A program made the translations under genes and the position numbers. A stretch of 64,000 bases of DNA, from contig AP026073.1 of the NCBI GenBank assembly GCA_024349765.1, positions 8,060,001 to 8,124,000 on the forward strand, given 5' to 3'. The notes below the pieces were generated by a model. It saw only the letters and a list, made by a program, of their open reading frames with translations. It was not told where the DNA came from and did not search any database. This DNA is from Streptomyces nigrescens (GTDB lineage Bacteria; Actinomycetota; Actinomycetes; Streptomycetales; Streptomycetaceae). Positions 49,813 through 58,895 of the stretch are shown one piece after another; position 1 is the stretch's first letter; each line of letters starts with the position of its first letter.

Positions 49813-50628
49813 ATGTTCTTCGAGACGCACGACGGTACGCAGCTGTGGTACGAGGAGTACGGGACGGGCGAGACGCTGGTGTTCGTGGCGAGCTCGATGC
49901 TGAACACCGAGATGTGGGAGTACCAGCTCCCGTTCTTCGCGGAGATGGGCTTCCGCTGTGTGGCGTTCGACCGGCGTGGTCACGGCCGCTCGGACCGGCC
50001 CGCCGGCGGGTACGACATCGACTCCACCGCTGACGACCTGGCCGCCCTGCTCGACCACCTCGACCTGCGGAACGTCACCCTCATCGGGCACTCCCTGGGC
50101 GGTGCGGAGATCGCGCGCTATCTGACGCGGCACGGCTCGGAGCGGGTCACCCGGGCGGTGCTGATCGCGGCGATGCTGCCGTTCCTGGCAGCTACCGACG
50201 ACAACCCGGACGGTGTGCCGGAGGAGGCGGTGGCGGCGACGATGGCGCAGCTGCGGAAGGACCGGCCCAAGTGGCTGACCCGTCAGGCGCAGGCGTTCTT
50301 CGCCACCCACCTGGGCAACGACGTCTCCCCGGCCCTGGTGGACCACACCCTGGCGCAGTGCCTGTCGGCCTCGCCGTGGGCGACGCTGCAGGCGCAGCGG
50401 GAGTCGCTGTTCAACGATCAGCGGGCCACGCTGCCGGACATCGACGTCCCGGTGCTGGTCATCCATGGTGCGGCCGACATGTCCGCCCCGGTGGAGCTCA
50501 CCGGCCGGCGGACCGCCCGGCTGATCCCCGGTGCGGTGTACGAGGAGTACCCGACGGCCGGGCACGGCATCTACGCCAGCCACCACGAGCAGCTCAACGC
50601 GGATGTGCTGGCCTTCGTGAAGGGGTGA
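49813..50628 (+). CDS. Alpha/beta hydrolase (haloperoxidase-like)
   Basis: The 271-residue product is a cofactor-free haloperoxidase/esterase-type hydrolase. The nucleophile is Ser94 in GHSLGG, the acid is in VLVIHGAADMSAP, and the His in TAGHGIYASH. The strand-3 motif FDRRGHGRSDRP is typical of the group. ATG 49813 has GGAGGAA upstream. Upstream lies a gap with repeats built on CCACTGACCCCACGG. Directly after the stop, 17-bp copies of the gene end occur, then a strong hairpin. The substrate is unknown. Confidence 0.9.
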   Translation: MFFETHDGTQLWYEEYGTGETLVFVASSMLNTEMWEYQLPFFAEMGFRCVAFDRRGHGRSDRPAGGYDIDSTADDLAALLDHLDLRNVTLIGHSLGGAEIARYLTRHGSERVTRAVLIAAMLPFLAATDDNPDGVPEEAVAATMAQLRKDRPKWLTRQAQAFFATHLGNDVSPALVDHTLAQCLSASPWATLQAQRESLFNDQRATLPDIDVPVLVIHGAADMSAPVELTGRRTARLIPGAVYEEYPTAGHGIYASHHEQLNADVLAFVKG

Positions 50629-50663
50629 GGGCCGCGCAGGGATGAGGTCCGCGCAGGGGTGAC
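50615..50663. repeat. Three 17-bp copies around the hydrolase stop codon
   Basis: The sequence GGGGTGAGGGCCGCGCA, which contains the stop TGA, is followed by GGGATGAGGTCCGCGCA and then GGGGTGACGCGG. The TGA is preserved in each unit. Confidence 0.85.
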
Positions 50664-50680
50664 GCGGAGGCGGGCGTGCG

Positions 50681-50714
50681 CGAGCCGGCCGGGGCACGGG
50701 CCCCGGCCGGCTCG
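50681..50714. terminator. Bidirectional terminator between hydrolase and RelA-like gene
   Basis: CGAGCCGGCCGGGG (50681-50694) pairs perfectly with CCCCGGCCGGCTCG (50701-50714) around a 6-base loop. The genes on either side are convergent. Confidence 0.9.
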
Positions 50715-50759
50715 TTCCGTCAGCGAACTGTGTCCCGTTCGGCCCCGAGCGGGCGGGAT

Positions 50760-51707
50760 TTAATGCGAGTTCACCGGATCCAGGCTCGGGTTCGGGTTCG
50801 GCTTCGTGTCCCGGCTCGGTTCAGGGTTCCGGCCCGGCTCGGGGTTCCGGTCCGGCTCGGGGTTCCGGTCCGGGTTCGGCAGGCGGCGGGCCGGGTCGGG
50901 GGAGAGACGGCGGGACGGGGCGGTCAGCCGTTCCGCGCCCGGCGGGACCGGTACCGCCGCGAAGATCGCGTTCTGCTTCTCCTGGAGCTCGTGGACCCGC
51001 TCGGGCGGGGTGTTGGGCAGGCGCTGCTCCTCGTACAGCTTGTGTGTCTCCAGCTGGGCGGCCTTGCTCCGCGGGGTGTGGAACTGGACCTCGAAGAGCT
51101 GGTGGGAGCGGGGCGCGCGCCAGGCGGAGTTGATCGCCTTGTAGCCGTCGGTGCGGTCCCAGGTGTTGGACCAGCGGGTGGAGTCGTTGCCCCAGGCGGA
51201 CAGCAGCGCGGAGGCGGTGGTGACGCCCTGGCCGTACTTCGCGTCCGGCCACTGGAGCGTGAACCGGACCGCGTCGTTGATCTTGCCGAGCGACTCGTCG
51301 ACGGTCCGTCCCGGGGTCTGTCGCATCGCGGTGGCGACCTTCCGCTTCAGCGAGTCCGGTGACTTCAGCCGGTGGTCGAAGCCGACGAGTTCGGCGTGGC
51401 TGATCTTGGCGGCGGCGCGGACCTCGGGGCTGATGGAGCGCTCGGCGCGGCGGGCGCGGGCCACGAAGGCGTCCACCTTCCTGTTCTCGGCGGCGTTCAG
51501 CGACAGGCCGTCCTGGTGCCAGCCGCCGCCGTGGTCCGTACCGGCGGCGGTCGCGGCGGGGACGGCGCCCAGGCCGAGGGCGCCGGCGAGCGCGGCGGCG
51601 GTGGCGGCCCGGCCGGCGAGGCGGTGGCCGGGGTGGCGGGCGGTCCGCGGGATGGTCGTACGGAGGGTCGGGCGGGTGGTCGTACGGGTGGTCAGGCGCG
51701 TGGTCAT
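50760..51707 (-). CDS. Secreted RelA/SpoT-domain protein, ATP 3'-pyrophosphokinase-like
   Basis: The 315-residue product has a signal peptide (basic Thr/Arg-rich start, hydrophobic AGRAATAAALAGALGLGAVP, cleavage near AATAAG at 52-56). The mature domain resembles the (p)ppGpp synthetase fold: RLKSPDSLKRK (residues 113-123) matches the RxKSxxSxxxK motif, INDAVRF (143-149) the D-containing strand, DGYKAI (187-192) the GYxxxH-like turn, and FEVQFHT (205-211) the ExQxRT motif. Streptomyces secretes an ATP nucleotide 3'-pyrophosphokinase with this fold that makes pppApp-type products. The C-terminus is an Asn-Pro-Glu repeat tail. No hydrolase or immunity gene is adjacent. Confidence 0.85.
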   Translation of the reverse strand: MTTRLTTRTTTRPTLRTTIPRTARHPGHRLAGRAATAAALAGALGLGAVPAATAAGTDHGGGWHQDGLSLNAAENRKVDAFVARARRAERSISPEVRAAAKISHAELVGFDHRLKSPDSLKRKVATAMRQTPGRTVDESLGKINDAVRFTLQWPDAKYGQGVTTASALLSAWGNDSTRWSNTWDRTDGYKAINSAWRAPRSHQLFEVQFHTPRSKAAQLETHKLYEEQRLPNTPPERVHELQEKQNAIFAAVPVPPGAERLTAPSRRLSPDPARRLPNPDRNPEPDRNPEPGRNPEPSRDTKPNPNPSLDPVNSH

Positions 51708-51851
51708 CGGTGCGCGGGATCCCTCTCTCGTGCCCCGGTGCGGGGTACGGACATGGCGAGAGATGCAACGGCGCACACCGCCCCGCGGTGACGGCGCGAT
51801 ACGGACGACGGGCCCGAATTCCGGACAACCGGCCCCCATTGCAGGGCAAAA

Positions 51852-51879
51852 GACCGCCCCTCCCGAAGGAGAGGCGGTC
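51852..51879 (-). terminator. Terminator after the NlpC/P60 gene
   Basis: GACCGCCCCTCC (51852-51863) pairs with GGAGAGGCGGTC (51868-51879) around a CGAA tetraloop with one mismatch. A second small hairpin GGCCCC-TGC-GGGGCC lies at 51892-51906, between it and the gene. Confidence 0.75.
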
Positions 51880-51925
51880 CTCGTGCGTGCCGGCCCCTGC
51901 GGGGGCCGATGATCCGGCGGGGGTC

Positions 51926-52720
51926 CTACAGGACGCGCACCGCGCCGGTCGGCATGTCGTAGCTGAGCGGGCGCTCGACGATGCCGGTGCTGGGGTTCTG
52001 GGCGCCGATGAACTTGCCACCGCCGACGTAGACGGCGACGTGGTAGGCGCTGCCGGCGCTGCCCCAGTAGAGGATGTCGCCGACCTGGAGGTTGTCGAGG
52101 CCGACCTGGGTGCCCTGCGTCGACTGGTCCTGCGACACGCGCGGCAGGTCGATGCCGATCTGGCTGAAGGCGGCCTGGGTGAGGCCGGAGCAGTCGTACG
52201 AGGAGGGGCCGCTGGCTCCCATGACGTACGCCTTGCCCAGCTGGGCCTTGAGGAAGGAGACGAGGGTGGCGGTGGAGCCGGTGCCGGCGGACGGCGCCGA
52301 CAGGGTGGTCCGCTCGGCGGAGCGCGAGGCCCGGGCCTGGGCGGCCTCCTTGGCCTTGCGGGCTTCCTCGGCCTTCTTCTTCGCCTCGGCCTTGGCCTTC
52401 TTCACGGCCTCGGCCTTGTGCTTCTCCGCTGCCTTGGCGGCCTTGGAGAAGGCACTGTCCTGGAGCGCCTGGCGCTCGTAGTTGAACGCGACCTGCTCGG
52501 CGGTGTCGGCGCTCTGGGCGGCGCTGGTTGCCAGCGCCGTCGTGATCGTCGGCATCTCCTGGGTCTCGGAGACGGGCTTTTCCGCGGCGTTGGCCGGCAC
52601 GGTCGCGCCGGTCACCGCGAGGGTGAGGAAGCCACCGGTCACACCCGCGCGCAGCGCCCGGGAGGACGCGGAAGGGCGGCGGGGCTTCCGGTGGCTGGGT
52701 ATGAGTGCGTTCGGGGACAT
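51926..52720 (-). CDS. Secreted NlpC/P60 peptidoglycan hydrolase
   Basis: The 264-residue exported protein cleaves peptide stems of peptidoglycan. A signal peptide (RAGVTGGFLTLAVTGATVPANA, cut near residue 46) leads to a long Lys/Ala/Glu coiled coil (residues about 85-135). The NlpC/P60 domain follows with Cys177 in YDCSGLTQAAF and His227 in SAYHVAVYVGGG. This is the RipA/SWGP-like layout of actinobacterial cell-separation hydrolases. A long gap of more than 700 bp separates it from the divergent nuo operon. I searched that gap by eye for a c-di-AMP riboswitch and did not see a convincing one. Confidence 0.93.
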   Translation of the reverse strand: MSPNALIPSHRKPRRPSASSRALRAGVTGGFLTLAVTGATVPANAAEKPVSETQEMPTITTALATSAAQSADTAEQVAFNYERQALQDSAFSKAAKAAEKHKAEAVKKAKAEAKKKAEEARKAKEAAQARASRSAERTTLSAPSAGTGSTATLVSFLKAQLGKAYVMGASGPSSYDCSGLTQAAFSQIGIDLPRVSQDQSTQGTQVGLDNLQVGDILYWGSAGSAYHVAVYVGGGKFIGAQNPSTGIVERPLSYDMPTGAVRVL

Positions 52721-53466
52721 GGCCCAACGGCTATCAGGAGCCGCTGGTTGCTGCCAACAAGAGTGCAGTGCGCCACACTTGACGCGTACGCGATGAATAA
52801 AAGGGACTTATCGCCGCCCGAGGCTCCGCCGGCGCGATGTCCGAATTTCGCGATCATGTTCCTACGCACGGCATTTGAGGGTCCGTAGGGGTCCGGAGGC
52901 GGCTTACCACTTCCCTACGCGCCACGCCAAGGCTTCCCAGGCGTCAAGGACTTAGTGCACGAAATAGCGTGGGATAGGTCACTGCTGAGTGTCCGTTATG
53001 TTCCCGTGATCCGGCCCGTTATGTCCTCGTGACCCGACGGGGGTCCGACTTCGTGAACGCGGGCACGCGCCGACGATCACGGCGGGGTCACGAACGGGTC
53101 GCGGCCACGAAGCGGCGCGCTTATATCAGTTGAGGCGGGTCGGTGCCAATTTGCCTTGGGCGGCCACCACTTGATATTGGCCAACCCGTGCTGACCAGCG
53201 GTAACCCGTGTGAATGTCACCTCTCGTGATCACTCGCGCGCTTCACGTATGAAGATCACCGCTCATCCGGCTTCATGATCCTTCGCCGGGTGGTGAAGAT
53301 CACAAAGGCGTTGTTCACCCCCGTGTCGCAGATCACAGACCGGCAGGCATAAGATGCAGGCGGTTCGGGCTTGTGAACTGCCTCACATGTGCACGATCTC
53401 CGAGGGGCGGCGAAGGGCCCGGGCGGACCGCCATCCAGTCATCGTCGACTGAAGGGAGCGGGGACG
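52721..53466. promoter_or_regulatory. 746-bp divergent regulatory region, NlpC / nuoA
   Basis: This is the longest gene-free stretch in the window. It contains a 22-bp direct repeat based on CCGTTATGT (52993-53014 and 53016-53037). Four GATCAC hexamers (53228, 53254, 53298, 53331) are present, two of them within GAAGATCAC. There is a perfect palindrome CTTCA-CGTA-TGAAG (53241-53254), and a TAAGAT -10 box at 53350-53355. A Rex-type operator follows that box. The density of sites suggests that several regulators act on the nuo operon. Confidence 0.6.
53372..53387. promoter_or_regulatory. Rex operator upstream of nuoA
   Basis: TGTGAACTGCCTCACA matches the Streptomyces Rex consensus TGTGAAC-N3-TTCACA at all but one of its 13 fixed positions. 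It lies 17 bases after the TAAGAT -10 box, so Rex bound at low NADH/NAD+ would block transcription of nuoA-N. Rex control of respiratory genes in S. coelicolor is established knowledge; binding at this site is inference. Confidence 0.75.
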
Positions 53467-53826
53467 GTGAACGCTTACGCGCCCATCCTCGTACTAGGAG
53501 CCCTCGGGGCAGGCTTTGCGATCTTCTCCGTCGTCATGGCCGCGCTCATCGGGCCCAGGCGCTACAACCGGGCCAAGCTCGAGGCGTACGAATGCGGGAT
53601 CGAGCCGACGCCACAACCGTCCGGTGGCGGTCGCTTCCCGATCAAGTACTACCTGACGGCGATGCTCTTCATCGTCTTCGACATCGAGATCGTCTTCCTC
53701 TATCCCTGGGCCGTCACCTTCGACGCCCTGGGACTGTTCGGGCTCGTCGAGATGCTCCTCTTCGCGCTCACCGTCTTCGTCGCCTACGCCTATGTATGGC
53801 GTCGTGGCGGCCTGGAATGGGACTAG
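53467..53826 (+). CDS. nuoA: NADH-quinone oxidoreductase subunit A
   Basis: NuoA is a small membrane-arm subunit near the quinone site of complex I. The 119-residue product has three membrane helices. The conserved first loop is KLEAYECGIEPTPQPSGGGRFPIKYYLTAMLFIVFDIEIVF, with the usual Cys and the acidic FDIE motif. GTG 53467 follows GGGAGCGGGGAC. It is the first gene of the nuo operon, whose genes are in the standard A-to-J order and mostly overlap by one to eight bases. Confidence 0.97.
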   Translation: MNAYAPILVLGALGAGFAIFSVVMAALIGPRRYNRAKLEAYECGIEPTPQPSGGGRFPIKYYLTAMLFIVFDIEIVFLYPWAVTFDALGLFGLVEMLLFALTVFVAYAYVWRRGGLEWD

Positions 53827-53835
53827 GGGCCACCC

Positions 53836-54386
<551 letters not shown>

Positions 54387-54390
<4 letters not shown>

Positions 54391-55163
54391 GTGAGCAGAA
54401 GAACCCCGAGCGTCCGGACGACGAGCCGCGCGGCGACAACGCCAACGGCGAGGCCGTCCCGACGCAGCGCGACGACACCGGCGAGGTGATCGCCACCCGC
54501 CGCGGGATGTTCGGCGCCGACAACGGCGGCGACACCAGCGGCTACGGCGGCCTGGTCCGGACCGTCCGACTGCCCGGTGCGACCTCCCGGCCGTACGGCG
54601 GGCCCGGCGCCCGGGAAGCGTACGGGGACTTCGACGAGATCGCCGACGAACTGGAGGGCGCCCTCGACGAACAGGGGCTGGTCCCCGAGAACGTCATCCC
54701 GAAGACCGTCGTCGACCGCGGCGAGCTGACCTTCCACATCGAGCGGGAGTACCTCCCGGCGGTCGCCCGGATCCTGCGCGACGACCCGGCGCTCCGCTTC
54801 GAGCTGTGTACCGGCGTCAGCGGCGTCCACTTCCCCGGCGACAAGGGCCGCGAGCTGCACGCCGTCTACCACCTGCGCTCGATCACCCACAACCGGCTGA
54901 TCCGGCTGGAGGTCTCCGCGCCGGACGCGGACCCGCACATCCCCTCGCTCGTCGCGGTCTACCCGACCAACGACTGGCACGAGCGCGAGACCTACGACTT
55001 CTTCGGCCTGGTCTTCGACGGCCATCCCGCGCTGACCCGGATCATGATGCCGGACGACTGGCAGGGCTTCCCGCAGCGCAAGGACTACCCGCTCGGCGGC
55101 ATTCCCGTCGAGTACAAGGGCGCCCAGATCCCGGCTCCCGACCAGCGGAGGTCGTACAGCTGA
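54387..55163 (+). CDS. nuoC: NADH-quinone oxidoreductase subunit C
   Basis: NuoC is a peripheral-arm subunit that contacts NuoB and NuoD. The 258-residue product has the 30-kDa subunit signature [27 protein letters not shown] and the Tyr/Pro-rich end [14 protein letters not shown]. About 80 residues at the N-terminus (Asp/Glu/Asn-rich, then [20 protein letters not shown]) are an actinobacterial extension not found in E. coli or Thermus. GTG 54387 overlaps the nuoB stop. The next start overlaps its own stop by one base. Confidence 0.96.
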
Positions 55164-56539
55164 TGACTACTGCACCGCACTCCCACTCCCCGAACGGCCA
55201 CCGCACGTCCAGCGACTTCGACACGACCGAGTCGCTCGCCCGGGAGACCACCGAGGGCACCGTCTACAACGTCACCGGCGGCGACTGGGACGAGATCGCG
55301 GCGTCCGCGGCGAAGTCCGACGACGAGCGGATCATCGTCAACATGGGGCCGCAGCACCCGTCCACGCACGGCGTGCTCCGGCTGATCCTGGAGATCGACG
55401 GGGAGACCGTCACCGAGGCCCGCTGCGGCATCGGCTACCTCCACACCGGCATCGAGAAGAACCTCGAATACCGGACCTGGACGCAGGGCACCACCTTCGT
55501 GACGAGGATGGATTACCTCACCCCCTTCTTCAACGAGACGGCCTACTGCCTGGCCGTGGAGAAGCTGCTCGGCATCACCGACGACATCCCCGACCGGGCC
55601 TCGGTCGTCCGCGTGATGCTGATGGAACTCAACCGGCTCTCCTCCCACCTGGTGTGCATCGCCACCGGCGGCATGGAGCTGGGCGCCACCACGATCATGA
55701 TCTACGGCTTCCGGGACCGCGAGCTGATCCTCGACATCTACGAGCTGATCACCGGCCTGCGGATGAACCACGCCTACATCCGGCCCGGCGGCCTGGCCCA
55801 GGACCTGCCCCCGGGCGCCGTCGACCAGGTGCGCGCCTTCGTCAAGAAGATGCGCAAGAACCTCCCCGAGTACGACAAGCTCGCCACCGGCAACCCGGTC
55901 TTCAAGGGCCGCATGGAGGGCATCGGCTACCTCGACCTGGCCGGCTGCATGGCCACCGGCGCCACCGGGCCCATCGTCCGCTCCGCCGGCCTGCCGCACG
56001 ACCTGCGCAAGACACAGCCGTACTGCGGTTACGAGGACTACGAGTTCGACATCCCGACCGCCGACACCTGCGACGCCTACGGGCGGTTCCTGATCCGGCT
56101 GGAGGAGATGCGGCAGTCGCTGCGGATCATCGAGCAGTGCCTGGACCGGCTCGAACCCGGGCCGGTGATGGTCGCGGACAAGAAGATCGCCTGGCCCGCC
56201 CAGCTGGCGCTCGGCCCGGACGGCCTGGGCAACTCCCTCGACCACATCAAGAAGATCATGGGCACCTCGATGGAGGCCCTGATCCACCACTTCAAGCTCG
56301 TGACCGAGGGCTTCCGGGTCCCGCCCGGGCAGGCCTACGCGGCCGTCGAGTCACCCAAGGGCGAGCTGGGCGTGCACGCGGTCAGCGACGGCGGCACCCG
56401 CCCCTACCGGGTGCACTTCCGCGACCCGTCCTTCACCAACCTGCAGGCCATGGCGGCGATGTGCGAAGGCGGCCAGGTCGCCGACGTCATCGTCGCCGTC
56501 GCGTCCATCGACCCCGTGATGGGAGGCGTCGACCGGTGA
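55163..56539 (+). CDS. nuoD: NADH-quinone oxidoreductase subunit D
   Basis: NuoD is the 49-kDa subunit and forms most of the quinone-binding cavity. The 458-residue product shows [20 protein letters not shown] (conserved His in the quinone loop), [18 protein letters not shown], the Tyr-bearing stretch [23 protein letters not shown], and a conserved Arg-rich C-terminus. The first 50 residues are an acidic extension. It starts within the nuoC stop (TGATG), and its stop overlaps nuoE (GTGA). Confidence 0.97.
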   Translation: MTTAPHSHSPNGHRTSSDFDTTESLARETTEGTVYNVTGGDWDEIAASAAKSDDERIIVNMGPQHPSTHGVLRLILEIDGETVTEARCGIGYLHTGIEKNLEYRTWTQGTTFVTRMDYLTPFFNETAYCLAVEKLLGITDDIPDRASVVRVMLMELNRLSSHLVCIATGGMELGATTIMIYGFRDRELILDIYELITGLRMNHAYIRPGGLAQDLPPGAVDQVRAFVKKMRKNLPEYDKLATGNPVFKGRMEGIGYLDLAGCMATGATGPIVRSAGLPHDLRKTQPYCGYEDYEFDIPTADTCDAYGRFLIRLEEMRQSLRIIEQCLDRLEPGPVMVADKKIAWPAQLALGPDGLGNSLDHIKKIMGTSMEALIHHFKLVTEGFRVPPGQAYAAVESPKGELGVHAVSDGGTRPYRVHFRDPSFTNLQAMAAMCEGGQVADVIVAVASIDPVMGGVDR

Positions 56540-57513
56540 CCACTGCGTCTTCTCCGCAGGGAGCCCCCGCAAGCCCCACCAGTCTGGGGATGCCCGCGCT
56601 CCCCGCCCCCGACTACCCGGCCGACGTCCGGGCCCGGCTGGAGGCGGACGCCAAGGAGGTGATCGCCCGCTACCCCGGCCCGCGCTCGGCGCTGCTGCCG
56701 CTGCTGCACCTCGTCCAGGCCGAGGACGGGCACGTCACCCGCACCGGCATCCGCTTCTGCGCCGAGCTGCTGGACCTCACCACCGCCGAGGTCACCGCCG
56801 TGGCGACCTTCTACTCCATGTACCGGCGCAAGGCCGGCGGTGACTACCAGGTCGGGGTCTGCACCAACACGCTCTGCGCGGTGATGGGCGGCGACGCCAT
56901 CTTCGAGGAGCTCCAGGAGCACCTCGGCGTCGGCAACGGCGAGACCACCGAGGACGGCGCCGTCACCCTCGAACACATCGAGTGCAACGCCGCCTGCGAC
57001 TTCGCGCCCGTCGTGATGGTCAACTGGGAGTTCTTCGACAACCAGACGCCGGAGTCCGCCCGGCAGCTCGTCGACGACCTGCGGGCCGGCCGGACCGTCG
57101 AACCCACCCGCGGCGCACCGCTGTGCACCTTCAAGGAGACCGCCCGCATCCTCGCCGGGTTCCCCGACGAGCGGCCGGGTGCCACCGCCGCCACCGGGAG
57201 CGCCGGACCCGCCTCGCTGATCGGGCTCCGCCTGGCCAAGGGCGAGGCCGCGCCCGGCCGCGGCGCCGGCGCCGATCACGTCGTGTCGCCCCGCGCCGGC
57301 GAGGGCGGGCGCCCCGAGGAGGGCACCGCCGGCGAACCCCCCGGCGGCCACACCGGCGAGCAGGCGCCCGCGGGACACCCCAGCTCCCACGACGCCCCGC
57401 AGGAAACCTCGGCCTCCGATACCGCCCACCCGTCTCCCGCCACCGCCCCGGACGAAGGGGCTCCGCCCCGCGGCAACGATGCGGCCGGGCCCACCGCTAA
57501 GGAGGGGGAGTGA
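56536..57513 (+). CDS. nuoE: NADH-quinone oxidoreductase subunit E with long C-terminal tail
   Basis: NuoE is the 24-kDa subunit with cluster N1a in a thioredoxin-like fold. The four ligands are in VCTNTLC and [10 protein letters not shown]. The functional domain ends near residue 215. A further 110 residues (from about [13 protein letters not shown] to the stop) are Gly/Pro/Ala/Glu-rich and probably disordered. A long tail of this kind is uncommon outside actinobacteria. GTG 56536 overlaps the nuoD stop, and the stop overlaps the nuoF start. Confidence 0.96.
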   Translation: MTTASSPQGAPASPTSLGMPALPAPDYPADVRARLEADAKEVIARYPGPRSALLPLLHLVQAEDGHVTRTGIRFCAELLDLTTAEVTAVATFYSMYRRKAGGDYQVGVCTNTLCAVMGGDAIFEELQEHLGVGNGETTEDGAVTLEHIECNAACDFAPVVMVNWEFFDNQTPESARQLVDDLRAGRTVEPTRGAPLCTFKETARILAGFPDERPGATAATGSAGPASLIGLRLAKGEAAPGRGAGADHVVSPRAGEGGRPEEGTAGEPPGGHTGEQAPAGHPSSHDAPQETSASDTAHPSPATAPDEGAPPRGNDAAGPTAKEGE

Positions 57514-58895
57514 TGACCGTGGCAGCCGAACACGGGGGCTCCTCCCGGCCACCGGCCGGGGGAGAGGCCAGCCCCGAGAAGCTCCTCGTGCCCGTCCTGT
57601 CCGCCTTCTGGGACCAGCCCGAGTCCTGGACGCTGGAGACCTACCGCCGGCACGAGGGCTACGAGGGCCTGCGCAAGGCGCTCGCGATGTCCCCCGACGA
57701 CGTCATCGCCTACGTCAAGGACTCCGGTCTGCGCGGCCGCGGCGGCGCGGGCTTCCCCACCGGAATGAAATGGCAGTTCATTCCGCAGGGCGACGGCAAA
57801 CCGCACTATCTCGTTGTCAACGCTGACGAATCGGAGCCGGGGACCTGCAAGGACATCCCCCTCCTCTTCGCCAACCCGCATGCCCTCATCGAAGGGATCG
57901 TGATCGCCTGTCACGCGATCCGTGCGCACCACGCCTTCATCTATCTGCGCGGTGAGGTCGTACCCGTGCTGCGCCGGCTGCACGAAGCCGTGCGCGAGGC
58001 CTACGCGGCGGGCTTCCTCGGAAAGAACATCCTGGGGTCGGGGCTCGACCTGGACGTGATCGTGCACGCGGGCGCCGGCGCGTACATCTGCGGTGAGGAA
58101 ACCGCGCTGCTGGATTCCCTGGAGGGCCGTCGCGGACAGCCCCGGCTGCGTCCTCCCTTCCCCGCGGTGGCCGGCCTCTACGCCTGCCCCACTGTCGTCA
58201 ACAACGTCGAATCCATCGCATCCGTTCCCGCGATCCTCACCAGAGGAAAAGACTGGTTCAGGTCGATGGGCAGCGAGAAGTCCCCGGGCTTCACGCTCTA
58301 CTCGCTCAGCGGCCACGTCGCCAACCCGGGCCAGTACGAAGCCCCGTTGGGCATCACGCTGCGCCAGCTGCTCGACATGAGCGGCGGGATGCGCCGCGGC
58401 CACCGGCTGAAGTTCTGGACGCCCGGCGGTTCCTCCACGCCGATGTTCACCGACGAGCACCTCGACGTGCCCCTCGACTACGAGGGCGTCGGCGCGGCCG
58501 GCTCGATGCTCGGCACCAAGGCGCTGCAGTGCTTCGACGAGACCACCTGCGTCGTGCGGGCGGTCACCCGCTGGACCGAGTTCTACGCGCACGAGTCCTG
58601 CGGCAAGTGCACGCCCTGCCGTGAAGGGACGTACTGGCTGGTGCAGTTGCTGCGCGACATCGAGGCGGGCCGTGCCCGGATTGCCGACCTCGACAAGATC
58701 GCCGACATCGCCGACAACATCAACGGCAAGTCGTTCTGCGCGCTCGGCGACGGCGCCGCCTCGCCGATCTTCTCCTCGCTCCAGTACTTCCGCGAGGAGT
58801 ACGAGCAGCACATCACCGGCAAGGGCTGCCCGTTCGACCCCGCCAAGTCGACCCTGTGGGCCGACAACGACGCTCACCTGGGGGTGAATGCATGA
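57513..58895 (+). CDS. nuoF: NADH-quinone oxidoreductase subunit F
   Basis: NuoF binds NADH and FMN and carries cluster N3, making it the electron entry site of complex I. The 460-residue product has [15 protein letters not shown] (NADH site), [14 protein letters not shown] (FMN site), [25 protein letters not shown], and the cluster ligands in [13 protein letters not shown] plus SFCALGD. The first 30 residues are variable. ATG 57513 overlaps the nuoE stop, and its own stop overlaps nuoG by four bases. Confidence 0.97.
   Translation: MTVAAEHGGSSRPPAGGEASPEKLLVPVLSAFWDQPESWTLETYRRHEGYEGLRKALAMSPDDVIAYVKDSGLRGRGGAGFPTGMKWQFIPQGDGKPHYLVVNADESEPGTCKDIPLLFANPHALIEGIVIACHAIRAHHAFIYLRGEVVPVLRRLHEAVREAYAAGFLGKNILGSGLDLDVIVHAGAGAYICGEETALLDSLEGRRGQPRLRPPFPAVAGLYACPTVVNNVESIASVPAILTRGKDWFRSMGSEKSPGFTLYSLSGHVANPGQYEAPLGITLRQLLDMSGGMRRGHRLKFWTPGGSSTPMFTDEHLDVPLDYEGVGAAGSMLGTKALQCFDETTCVVRAVTRWTEFYAHESCGKCTPCREGTYWLVQLLRDIEAGRARIADLDKIADIADNINGKSFCALGDGAASPIFSSLQYFREEYEQHITGKGCPFDPAKSTLWADNDAHLGVNA

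Noticed and set aside
52721-53100. c-di-AMP (ydaO-type) riboswitch before the NlpC/P60 gene
   Set aside because: Such riboswitches precede cell-wall hydrolase genes in Streptomyces, but I could not find the conserved core segments by eye. A covariance-model search would settle it.
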